From an uncultured SAR116 cluster alpha proteobacterium (GTDB lineage Bacteria > Pseudomonadota > Alphaproteobacteria > Puniceispirillales > Marisalimonadaceae): DNA of 64,000 nucleotides. Within the stretch, counting starts at the first letter, position 1; each line of letters opens with the position of its first letter. Under the pieces are notes generated by a model, which saw only the letters and a program-made list of their open reading frames with translations, ran no database searches and was not told where the DNA came from. Location of the stretch: contig CACIWG010000004.1 of NCBI GenBank assembly GCA_902590245.1, forward strand, positions 1 to 64,000. The letters run 5' to 3'. Shown in pieces: positions 57,501 through 64,000 of the stretch. Position numbers and translations under genes: made by a program.

Positions 57501-57637
57501 AGAATAGGTTTATCTATGTCAGGAGTCATTTGTATTGGAATTTTTTTAAGAGCAACAATACCAAAGACTACAGTTAACATAACCAGTGCTAAAATAGCTA
57601 CAGGGTTAAGTATGCAAAGCCTTATAAAGTTTTTCAT
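54503..57637 (-). CDS. RND-family efflux transporter permease
   Basis: 1044 residues, the usual size of AcrB/MexB-like pumps, with twelve membrane helices and two large periplasmic loops. The proton-relay helix 4 stretch AGLAFAVGMVVDASIVSQENI holds the aspartate of the family. FVLTGVV-type duplication and the N-terminal DKPILQVRVSWPGASPDDVE are typical. It works with the preceding membrane fusion protein and an outer-membrane TolC not in the window. Substrates are unknown; the long isolated loops fit the multidrug/hydrophobe (HAE) rather than metal group. It overlaps the fusion-protein gene by 4 bases. Confidence 0.94.
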   Translation of the reverse strand: MKNFIRLCILNPVAILALVMLTVVFGIVALKKIPIQMTPDIDKPILQVRVSWPGASPDDVEREIITRLERSISSLSGVEKIESDSRYGSGRVTLTYNIGENIDNATIKLLNRISTINGLPEEATKPVVRTSNSEDSPISRLVLIKTKDSKVGEMTTLGDLVEFEIIENVSRIEGVSEVTFRGGSKKELKISVDMQKLANFGININSLVNSLKNSSAQLTVGELIEGKRTYTLRAEAIAYTPESAQNIIIKTDNSSSTSSTSVKLGDVANIFISYKNPTSFRRINGEDAITFAVLREPGANVVKTMELLNKEIESLNKTNLNNKGLELYNVYDETIYINNAIDLVQQNIIIGGILAICVLMIFLRNLRPTLIIMFAIPVSVVGTFVMISSLGLSINVISLAGLAFAVGMVVDASIVSQENIYRLNQSGLNSEKASLNGALQVWKPILGSALTTVVVFIPVLMVDLPVGQLFRDIAVAISVSVVISVLVSLTLIPTMANISLRRNKLDQDKIFKIPVIDNLANNFKTWILKYIEWSLETSKRGLTVIFSIILISFIFVFSFIPPLDYLPDGNRNFVFARIIVPPGYNKEATLEIARAMEKSAQPLWEKKIDVEGEKPKISRFFFVAYSGGAFAGAATENAKRVKEILPILTNPVRAQPGARAFAQQASLFGRSVGGSRSIRVNITGPSLKQIKPVSQNLFRDIRKEFPPSDGHQVRSIPTLNNDAPQVIIKPNNLKLSEYGISAREFATVLDVYNDGLRVSEVPFEGRLIDMTLLSSKRNFNKIDDLENFSFVTNSGENITLSQVADLEIVGLPNQIKRLSGKRVLSIQLRPNEDISLEESIKILDDKLIKPLNSKLPKGVFVNISGAASELERTWNSMQQNVFIAVFVIFILLTILMKSFTLPLIVLVIVPSAAVGGILALIIINLFIKQPLDMLTMLGFIILTGVVVNNSILMVEQTVWHKKYENLTLKSCIIEATKNRIRPIFMSTLTSLFGLTPLLLFPGAGSELYRGIGAVIFGGLTMSTLLTFFMIPPLLMIALKYKKSN

Positions 57638-58752
57638 TTTTTGTTTTTCTTAATTTTTACAGATTGATTCGGTCTAATATTTTCATTACCTTTGATAACA
57701 ACTAAATCGCCCTCATTTACTCCAGATTTTATTTCAATTTGATCTTTAAATGATTGTCCAAGAGTAACAGTTTTTCTTTTAACTTTATTTTTCTCAACTA
57801 TGTAAACTAATTTTTCAATCCCATCTGCAATTAAGCCATCTTTAGGTATAATTAATCTAGATTTACCATTATTTATCGGAACTCTTAATTCAATTCGTTT
57901 GTTTGGAAAATTAAATTCTATTGGAAGAGATTTTGGTAATTTAATTTTCAATAATCTAGATCCAGTTTTTATATTTTCTGATGCAATTATAGCTCTGATT
58001 TTAGAATTTAAAATTTTATCATTAATTATAATCTGTACAGGAAAATCTGGCTTTAACTTTGAGGCTAAATCTGATCTTAAGGATGTCTCTATTTCATTAT
58101 TTGTTGGATCTAATATTGAACCAATATTTACTCCTTTATTTAAAACAGAACCCAATTTAACATCGAATTTGATGAGATTACCATTTATAGGTGATTTAAT
58201 TACCGTATTATTTAAATCATCTTTACTTGACAAAAGAAGATAAGATAATCTTTTTAAATCAAATTCAACTTTTGAAACCTGTTTATTCAAATTAATTTTC
58301 TTAATTCTCAAATCATCAAATAAATCATTCGAAATGACTTTATTTTCTATTAGATTCAAAAATCTTTTTAGTTTATTGTTAATAATTGTTAGTTCTTCAT
58401 TTAACAATTTGAGATTTTCTTTGCTGTATAAAATTTCAGCTTCATATCTAGCAATTAGCCTTTTTATATTTTTGTTTTCTAACTCAAGAAGTTTCTGACC
58501 TTTCACAACTTCAGCACCTTCTAATACATGTATTATTTTTACCTCTTCATTGATTTTTGAAATAAGTGAATAAGGTTCTAAAGAAATAATTCTTCCATAA
58601 GATGGTGTCAAACTATATAGTCTTGTTTTTTTAGCTTCGATTACTTCAACGGGCGTGGCTCTACTACCCCAACTTTTTTTTGGTTGTTTTTGCTGAGCAT
58701 ATACTTCAATTTGTACACTAATTAATAGTAAAACAAATAAAATAATTTTCAT
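57634..58752 (-). CDS. RND efflux periplasmic adaptor (membrane fusion protein)
   Basis: 372 residues. A signal peptide of about 19 residues (ending VYAQ) is followed by a barrel-sandwich half motif (HVLEGAEVVKGQKLLELEN), a coiled-coil hairpin of about 100 residues rich in leucine and lysine, and the second half (IKSPINGNLIKFDVKLGSVL). The order is the usual HlyD/AcrA layout. It is cotranscribed with the pump gene through an ATGA overlap. Gap to pckA is 18 bases. Family secure; cargo unknown. Confidence 0.92.
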   Translation of the reverse strand: MKIILFVLLLISVQIEVYAQQKQPKKSWGSRATPVEVIEAKKTRLYSLTPSYGRIISLEPYSLISKINEEVKIIHVLEGAEVVKGQKLLELENKNIKRLIARYEAEILYSKENLKLLNEELTIINNKLKRFLNLIENKVISNDLFDDLRIKKINLNKQVSKVEFDLKRLSYLLLSSKDDLNNTVIKSPINGNLIKFDVKLGSVLNKGVNIGSILDPTNNEIETSLRSDLASKLKPDFPVQIIINDKILNSKIRAIIASENIKTGSRLLKIKLPKSLPIEFNFPNKRIELRVPINNGKSRLIIPKDGLIADGIEKLVYIVEKNKVKRKTVTLGQSFKDQIEIKSGVNEGDLVVIKGNENIRPNQSVKIKKNKK

Positions 58753-58770
58753 AAATAGTAGATATGTATG

Positions 58771-60375
58771 TTAAACTTGTGGTCCAAATTTTACTAAATT
58801 TTTTCCATCTTCGCTATCACAAAATTGATCAAAATTGGCAATAAATAATTTAGCTAATTCTGTAGCTTTATTTTCCCAAGCTATATTTGAATCCCAACTT
58901 TTTCTGGGATCGAATATCTCAAAATCAATGTCATTTAATTCTGTCGGCACTTCTAAATTAAAAATTGGAATATTAGTTGTTGGTACATTATCGATTTTGT
59001 CATTTAAAATATTATCAATGATTGAACGAGTATTTTTTAAAGAAATTCTTTCACCTCTACCATTCCAACCAGTATTAACAAGATATGCTTTGGAATTATT
59101 CATTTTCATTCTTTTTGATAGTACTTCAGCATATTTTGTTGGATGTAAAGTTAAAAAAGCAGCACCAAAACAGGCAGAAAAAGTTGGAGTTGGCTTATCA
59201 ACACCTCTTTCAGTACCAGCTAATTTTGCTGTAAAACCCGATAAGAAATGATATTGAGCCTCTTCATTACTCAATATAGATACAGCTGGCAAAACGCCAA
59301 ATGCATCTGCGGTTAAGAAAATAACTTTATTTGCATGACCACCTTTTGAAATTGGTTGAACAATATTATCGATGTGATAAATCGGATAAGATACTCTGGT
59401 ATTTTCAGTCAGAGATATATCATCATAGTCTACTTTACCATTATCATTAACTATTACATTTTCTAAAAGAGCATCTTTTTTTATAGCTTTAAAAATATCA
59501 GGTTCTTTTTTAGGATCTAAATTAACTGTTTTGGCATAACAGCCCCCTTCAAAATTAAATATTCCATCGTCATCCCAACCATGTTCATCATCGCCAATTA
59601 AGCTTCTTTTTGGGTCTGTAGATAACGTTGTTTTTCCAGTTCCTGATAATCCAAAAAACAAAGCAACTGTATCATCGTTAATACCTTTATTTGCAGAGCA
59701 ATGCATTGAAGCTATACCTTTTTGAGGTAACAAATAATTCATGACGGCAAACATACCCTTTTTCATCTCACCTCCATACCAAGTACCACCAATAAGTTGC
59801 ATCCTTTCGGTTAGGTTGAAGGCTATAAATGTTTCAGAATTCATATTATGTTTTTTAAATTCTTTATTACTAGTCTTAGATCCATTAATTACATGGAAAT
59901 CTGGAACAAAATTTTTAAGTTCTTCTTCAGACGGTCTAATAAACATATTTTTAACAAAATGAGCTTGCCAAGCTACTTCCATTACAAATCTAACTTTTAA
60001 ACATGTATTTTTGTTAGCACCACAAAAAGCATCAATTACATACAATTTTTTATTTGATAATTGGTTTGTTACATTAGTTTTTAAGTTGTTCCAAACTTCT
60101 TGTGAAATTGGTTTATTATCATTTTTTCTATCACTTGACGTCCACCAAAAGTTATCTTCTGTGGTTTTGTCTTTAACTATATATTTATCTTTAGGAGATC
60201 TGCCAGTATAAATTCCAGTTTTGACATTCAATGCCCCATATTCTGTTTTTTGAGATTTTTCGTAACCACTTAATTCTGGAAGAGTTTCCTCTTCGTATAA
60301 TTTATCGAATGAAGGATTATAAATTATTTCAATAGGATCAATTATACCTATTTGTTTTAGTTGATCAGAAATCAT
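58771..60375 (-). CDS. pckA: Phosphoenolpyruvate carboxykinase (ATP)
   Basis: 534 residues from this start. Converts oxaloacetate and ATP to phosphoenolpyruvate for gluconeogenesis. The P-loop is [14 protein letters not shown], the metal and substrate stretches include [28 protein letters not shown] and [13 protein letters not shown]. The open frame reaches to 60426, but the extra 17 residues are hydrophobic and unlike the family, so the ATG at 60375 was chosen. It is divergent from the FAD gene across a 133-base gap holding a promoter candidate and a TGTTACA direct repeat. Secure. Confidence 0.96.
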   Translation of the reverse strand: MISDQLKQIGIIDPIEIIYNPSFDKLYEEETLPELSGYEKSQKTEYGALNVKTGIYTGRSPKDKYIVKDKTTEDNFWWTSSDRKNDNKPISQEVWNNLKTNVTNQLSNKKLYVIDAFCGANKNTCLKVRFVMEVAWQAHFVKNMFIRPSEEELKNFVPDFHVINGSKTSNKEFKKHNMNSETFIAFNLTERMQLIGGTWYGGEMKKGMFAVMNYLLPQKGIASMHCSANKGINDDTVALFFGLSGTGKTTLSTDPKRSLIGDDEHGWDDDGIFNFEGGCYAKTVNLDPKKEPDIFKAIKKDALLENVIVNDNGKVDYDDISLTENTRVSYPIYHIDNIVQPISKGGHANKVIFLTADAFGVLPAVSILSNEEAQYHFLSGFTAKLAGTERGVDKPTPTFSACFGAAFLTLHPTKYAEVLSKRMKMNNSKAYLVNTGWNGRGERISLKNTRSIIDNILNDKIDNVPTTNIPIFNLEVPTELNDIDFEIFDPRKSWDSNIAWENKATELAKLFIANFDQFCDSEDGKNLVKFGPQV

Positions 60376-60416
60376 TCTTTGTATTTGTAACAATATGTAA
60401 CAGTTTAAAAAAAGAC

Positions 60417-60444
60417 AATTTAACAATTATTTATTTATTGCCAA
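60417..60444 (-). promoter_or_regulatory. Candidate pckA promoter
   Basis: On the minus strand TTGGCA (60439-60444) and TAAATT (60417-60422) are 16 bases apart. Transcription would begin near 60410, giving a leader of about 35 bases that contains two copies of TGTTACA 10 bases apart, a possible operator or RNA element. No other feature is seen in the 133-base gap. Confidence 0.4.
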
Positions 60445-60508
60445 GAAAAAAATACAAAAAATTCTACTTTTTTATGTTTATTTTAAATTAATTATTTAAG
60501 TTAGTTAA

Positions 60509-61603
60509 ATGAAAAAGATTTTAATAATCGGAAATAGTTTATCTGCATGGTCTGTTGCAAGTGCATTTATAAATAAAAAAGTTAATATTTCAATAATTGG
60601 AAAGAAGAGTAACACATTTGGAGCACAACAATTATCTCCTAATGGTTTCAGAGCCTTAAAAAAATTAATTCAAAATGATGATGTCAAAAACATTGTGTAT
60701 GAAATAATTAAGTTTCAAATAGATAGTTATTGCAATAATGAAACTAGAAACCTCAAAAATTTTTATTTTAATGAATTTGATTTAAAATATTTTTCTGTAA
60801 GCAGAGAAATGCTAATTAATTTTTTAATAAAAAATGTAAAAAATAACATCCAAATAAATGAAATAAATAAATCTTGTGTTGCCATAATTCATGGAGAATC
60901 AGGAAAGCTTGAAATTTTAACGGATGATAATGAGTATATATCAGCCGATATAATAATTGGTTGCGATGGAGTTAATGGAATTACTCGAAAATATGTAAGT
61001 GGCACTACTAACATAGTCAAAAAACAAGTTTTTCGAGGAATATCAAATGATAAAAAACAATTATTATTAAAACAAAAAACGATTGAATTAAATTTTTCAA
61101 ATTATGGACATTTTGTTTCTTATCCATTTATTAACAATAACAAAACATATATTAATTATGTTTTTATCCCTAATAGACTTTTTCAAAACTCAAATGAAAT
61201 ATTAGATAAACTAAAAAGTATTTCAAAATTTTCCCAAATAGATTGGAATGGTGGGCATTTTTATTTTTACGAAGATGAAATTCAAACAATTCACAAAAAT
61301 AATGTTTTGCTATTTGGAGACGCCGGATTTTCTTTTGAACCCCATTTAGCTCAAGTAGGAAATAATATAATTGAAGATGCAAGTTATCTAAAATTCTTAG
61401 TTGAAAATACTAATTCTTATGATGAAATTTTTGAAAATTTCTCAAGAAATACCTGCGAAAAAAAGAGAAAACTTAAATCTATTTCAAATATAGTTGGAAT
61501 TTCTTTTGGAATTAACACCTTTACAAAATTAAGAAATAGTTTAGTTTCGAATCTTCCAGATCAACTAATATGTAATTTTCTTAAAAAAGTTTGGTATGAT
61601 TAG
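60509..61603 (+). CDS. FAD-dependent monooxygenase (UbiH-like)
   Basis: 364 residues. The N-terminus ILIIGNSLSAWSVASAF is a Rossmann motif that departs from the GxGxxG consensus. The second FAD stretch DIIIGCDGVNGITRKYV (GCDG) and the GD motif VLLFGDAGFSFEPHLAQVGNNIIEDASYL match flavoprotein hydroxylases of the UbiH/salicylate-hydroxylase group. Ubiquinone-ring hydroxylation or aromatic hydroxylation is plausible; the substrate is unknown. It overlaps the glutathione peroxidase gene by 8 bases. Confidence 0.8.
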   Translation: MKKILIIGNSLSAWSVASAFINKKVNISIIGKKSNTFGAQQLSPNGFRALKKLIQNDDVKNIVYEIIKFQIDSYCNNETRNLKNFYFNEFDLKYFSVSREMLINFLIKNVKNNIQINEINKSCVAIIHGESGKLEILTDDNEYISADIIIGCDGVNGITRKYVSGTTNIVKKQVFRGISNDKKQLLLKQKTIELNFSNYGHFVSYPFINNNKTYINYVFIPNRLFQNSNEILDKLKSISKFSQIDWNGGHFYFYEDEIQTIHKNNVLLFGDAGFSFEPHLAQVGNNIIEDASYLKFLVENTNSYDEIFENFSRNTCEKKRKLKSISNIVGISFGINTFTKLRNSLVSNLPDQLICNFLKKVWYD

Positions 61604-62135
61604 TAAAAGTTCTTTAATTATGATATTTACTCTTTTTATGAGTATTTCATTTCCTGCAAAATCTGATTTTTTTGATTTAAGCTTTGAAAGTATTGATGGA
61701 AATATAATTTCGTTAAAAGAATTTAAAAATAAACCAATAGTAATTGTAAATTCAGCATCATTTTGTGGTTTTACTTATCAATATGAACAATTAGAAAACC
61801 TTTATCAAAGATTTAAAAAAAAGGGGCTTGTTATAATAGCAATTCCATCTAATGATTTTGGAGGACAAGAATTTAAAGACAACAAAAAGGTAAAAGAATT
61901 CTGTGAAGTAAACTTTAATATTTCCTTTCCTATTACTTCCATAACCAAAGTTAAGGGAAAAAATAAACATCCTTTTTTTAAATGGGTTGAAAAAGAGGCT
62001 GGATATTTATCTCTTCCTAAATGGAATTTTTATAAATATTTAATTGATAAAAATGGAAAATTATCATCATGGTTTTCAAGTGTAACTAAACCATCATCAG
62101 AAAAGTTTTTAGATGAATTAAATAAAATTATTTAA
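61596..62135 (+). CDS. Exported glutathione peroxidase
   Basis: 179 residues. A hydrophobic signal-like N-terminus (about residues 1-22, ending FPAKS) is followed by the peroxidase core. The active-site cysteine is in VNSASFCGFTYQYEQLENLY, AIPSNDFGGQEF is the family signature, and WNFYKYLIDKNG the closing stretch. A cysteine occupies the catalytic place, as in most bacterial forms. Reduction may rely on thioredoxin or glutathione outside the cytoplasm. It ends just before a bidirectional terminator. Confidence 0.9.
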   Translation: MISKSSLIMIFTLFMSISFPAKSDFFDLSFESIDGNIISLKEFKNKPIVIVNSASFCGFTYQYEQLENLYQRFKKKGLVIIAIPSNDFGGQEFKDNKKVKEFCEVNFNISFPITSITKVKGKNKHPFFKWVEKEAGYLSLPKWNFYKYLIDKNGKLSSWFSSVTKPSSEKFLDELNKII

Positions 62136-62138
62136 AAT

Positions 62139-62163
62139 AAAACCCGTCAAAAAGATGGGTTTT
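62139..62163. terminator. Bidirectional intrinsic terminator
   Basis: AAAACCCGTC (62139-62148), a five-A loop, and GATGGGTTTT (62154-62163) form a 10-base-pair stem with one G-U pair. T-rich tails follow on both strands. It lies between the stops of the convergent glutathione peroxidase and YccA-type genes and probably ends both. Confidence 0.85.
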
Positions 62164-62176
62164 ATTTTGAAAATTA

Positions 62177-62905
62177 TTACTCACGATTACCTAGTAAAGA
62201 CAATAAAAACTGAAACATTAAAATAAAATCTAAATAGAGAGTTAGTGCACCTATTATAGATTTTTTTCCTGCTGTTTCACTATCATCAGCACTATAGTAC
62301 ATATTCTTTATTTTCTGAGTATCATAGGCTGTAAGGCCTGCAAATATTAATACACCTATAATTGAAATCATAAAATCTAAACCTGAAGAAGCTAAGAAGA
62401 TATTTACAATTTGAGCAATTATGAGCCCGAAAACTCCCATAATAAGAAATGACCCAAGTCCACTCAGAGATTTTTTGGTAGTATATCCATATATTGATAA
62501 ACCAGCAAAAGATGCAGCAGTTATAAAGAATACTCTTACAACTGATTCACCTGTATAGACTAGTAATAGCGATGATAGAGATAACCCCATTAGACCTGCA
62601 TATATGTAGAATAGATTTCTAGCCTTTGCAGAGCTTATACTTTGTAATTTTGCTGAAATGTAAAATACCATTCCAAGTGGTGCTAATATAACCACCCATT
62701 TCAGAGGGCTTAAAAAGAAAAGTTCTCCAATTGGAGTTAATTGACCATTAGAAACAGATAGAAAGTTTAATCCTAATGCCAATAAACCTGTTAATGCAAG
62801 TGCTGTAGTCATATGATTATACACACCAAGCATGTACGATCTTAAGCCTACATCAATTTGAGCAGCTTGCGCCTGAGAACTCGACATAAAACGATTATCA
62901 TTCAT
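62177..62905 (-). CDS. Bax inhibitor-1/YccA family membrane protein
   Basis: 242 residues with seven membrane segments. Family stretches are VGLRSYMLGVYNHMTTALALTGLLALG, FAGLSIYGYTTKKSLSG and GLTAYDTQKIKNMY, the last carrying the conserved aspartate of the TMBIM family. YccA relatives interact with the protease FtsH; calcium-leak function is known for a related protein. A good AAGGAT site precedes the ATG. It has its own promoter candidate and a shared terminator, so it appears monocistronic. Confidence 0.92.
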   Translation of the reverse strand: MNDNRFMSSSQAQAAQIDVGLRSYMLGVYNHMTTALALTGLLALGLNFLSVSNGQLTPIGELFFLSPLKWVVILAPLGMVFYISAKLQSISSAKARNLFYIYAGLMGLSLSSLLLVYTGESVVRVFFITAASFAGLSIYGYTTKKSLSGLGSFLIMGVFGLIIAQIVNIFLASSGLDFMISIIGVLIFAGLTAYDTQKIKNMYYSADDSETAGKKSIIGALTLYLDFILMFQFLLSLLGNRE

Positions 62906-62933
62906 AATTTATCCTTTTAGTTTGTTTTTTTAT

Positions 62934-62962
62934 AATATAGTTACTAAAGTTTATGAAAGCAA
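62934..62962 (-). promoter_or_regulatory. Candidate promoter of YccA-type gene
   Basis: On the minus strand TTGCTT (62957-62962) and TATATT (62934-62939) stand 17 bases apart, close to the housekeeping consensus. Transcription would begin near 62927, leaving a leader of about 20 bases that includes the ribosome-binding site AAGGAT. No other gene lies in the 99-base gap to rlmN. Confidence 0.5.
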
Positions 62963-63004
62963 GAAGATCATGTGCCAAAAATATTAATAAATTTAGATTA
63001 AATT

Positions 63005-64000
63005 TTAATGAACTGGAGATAAAAGAGATTTTTTTCTTTTTTCGGTTTTAGATTTAAGTTGACCGCAAGCTGCTAATATATCTTCACCTCTTGTTGTTCT
63101 TATTGGAGTAGGATAGCCAGCTTTCATGACAATATTGGAAAAAAGTTTAATTTTTTCTGAAGTAGATGTCTCATAAAAAGTTCCAGGCCATGGATTGAAA
63201 GGAATTAAATTAATTTTTGAAGGTATTCCTTTTATTAAACTTACTAAATTGATAGCGTCTTCTTTTCTGTCATTGACATCTTTTAACATTACATATTCCC
63301 AAGTTATTCTTCTGGAATTAGATAAACTAGGGTATTTTTTACAAGCTTGTATTAAAGTTGAAATATTATATTTCTTATTTATAGGAACTAATTCATCTCT
63401 AAGCTTGTCGTTAACTGCATGAAGTGAAATGGCTAAATTTACGTCAAGATCTTTTCCACATTCTTCAATCATTGGCACTATGCCCGATGTAGACATTGTT
63501 ATCCTTCTTTTTGAAATACATAAGCCATTTGAAGACATAACTATCTTCAAAGCTTTTTTTACATTTTCATAGTTAAGTAAAGGTTCACCCATTCCCATCA
63601 TAACTAGATTAGTTACTTTCCTATCTGTCTTACCCATAGGCCAATCATTTAGATGATCAATGACAGTAAAAATTTGACCTAAAATTTCAGAAGTAGTTAA
63701 GTTTCTAACTAATTTTTGAGTACCAGTATTACAAAATGTACAATTCAATGTACACCCAACTTGGCTAGAGATACAAATTGTTCCACGCTTACCTTGTGGA
63801 ATAAAAACCGTCTCAATTAAACTTTTATCATCCATTTCTAATAACCATTTAATAGTTCCATCCTTACTTATATGAATATTGTTTATTTTTGGCCTATAAA
63901 TAAAAGAACAATCATCTAACAATTTTCTTGTATTTTTATCTAAATTTGTCATTTCTTGAAAACTAGTTTTTCCAAAACAATATATCCAATTCCAAATTTG
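63005..64000 (-). CDS. rlmN: 23S rRNA (adenine-2503-C2)-methyltransferase, start beyond window
   Basis: 331 residues visible. Radical SAM enzyme methylating A2503 of 23S rRNA and A37 of some tRNAs. The cluster motif is GCTLNCTFCNTG; LVMMGMGEPLLNYENV and ITMSTSGIVPMI follow. The catalytic C-terminal cysteine is in ILAACGQL. An ATG at 63952 would give 315 residues, but the frame stays open to the right edge and the 16 extra codons read QIWNWIYCFGKTSFQE, which matches the conserved RlmN N-terminus. The real start is therefore outside the window. Secure. Confidence 0.96.
   Translation of the reverse strand, partial: QIWNWIYCFGKTSFQEMTNLDKNTRKLLDDCSFIYRPKINNIHISKDGTIKWLLEMDDKSLIETVFIPQGKRGTICISSQVGCTLNCTFCNTGTQKLVRNLTTSEILGQIFTVIDHLNDWPMGKTDRKVTNLVMMGMGEPLLNYENVKKALKIVMSSNGLCISKRRITMSTSGIVPMIEECGKDLDVNLAISLHAVNDKLRDELVPINKKYNISTLIQACKKYPSLSNSRRITWEYVMLKDVNDRKEDAINLVSLIKGIPSKINLIPFNPWPGTFYETSTSEKIKLFSNIVMKAGYPTPIRTTRGEDILAACGQLKSKTEKRKKSLLSPVH

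Noticed and set aside
60376-60426. Upstream extension of the pckA frame
   Set aside because: The added 17 residues are hydrophobic and unlike the family; the region fits a promoter leader better.

Overview
The window is a dense, AT-rich (clearly low GC, not computed) bacterial chromosome segment with about 65 protein genes, one tRNA and almost no spare DNA. The gene set points to a streamlined, free-living marine alphaproteobacterium. The evidence is the gene order ctaC-ctaD-ctaB-coxF-ctaG-ctaE-SURF1-thrC-M16, a Coq7-type ubiquinone hydroxylase, proteobacterial lipid A/Kdo genes, a blue-tuned proteorhodopsin with a carotenoid/retinal operon, and neighbouring genes that overlap by 1-23 bases. 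SAR11-like, HIMB59/AEGEAN-169-like or related AT-rich lineages are candidates; no taxonomic search was possible. No IS element, prophage, CRISPR array or rRNA was seen.

Layout. 1-9.5 kb: a DsbD N-domain protein cut by the left edge, YqgE, then a long minus-strand aa3-type cytochrome c oxidase operon (including a 46-codon CoxF-like gene) running into SURF1, threonine synthase and an M16 peptidase. 9.6-13.2 kb: TldD, glutamate-cysteine ligase, RsmE. 13.2-19.5 kb: UbiA, then the light module. This consists of proteorhodopsin, a clear intrinsic terminator, and crtI-crtB-crtY-blh, which make beta-carotene and cleave it to retinal; crtE is not in the cluster. 19.5-23.3 kb: an unrecognised 257-residue protein, ArgC, TldE/PmbA and a CX5R phosphatase. 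23.3-28.9 kb: lipid A export and Kdo/lipid A assembly (MsbA-like, DUF374, WaaA, LpxK, LpxL-like). 28.9-40 kb: housekeeping genes (xseA, purD, tadA, a pseudouridine synthase, rsmD, mutL, DUF3035 lipoprotein, lspA, ileS, ribF).

40-52 kb: MscS, ChaC and an exported CIA30-domain protein; an M20 amidohydrolase; tRNA-Leu(CAA); a YqaA/DedA-type membrane protein, DsbB and Coq7; an HNH protein, an esterase, MoaA and a P1 peptidase; Psd-PssA; and an accessory-looking trio made of a tandem Ig-like repeat secreted protein flanked by two unrecognised small proteins. 52-64 kb: rhodanese, BioY, XdhC plus a MobA-like nucleotidyltransferase, an RND efflux pump with its fusion protein, ATP-dependent PEP carboxykinase, a FAD monooxygenase, an exported glutathione peroxidase, a Bax inhibitor-1 family protein, and RlmN, whose start lies beyond the right edge.

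Together the genes describe an aerobic, ubiquinone-using heterotroph that supplements respiration with light-driven proton pumping and appears to import biotin. The most notable features are the light module with its terminator-separated pump and pigment genes, the unannotated CoxF-like gene, and the Ig-repeat trio. None is demonstrably a wholly new system from sequence alone.
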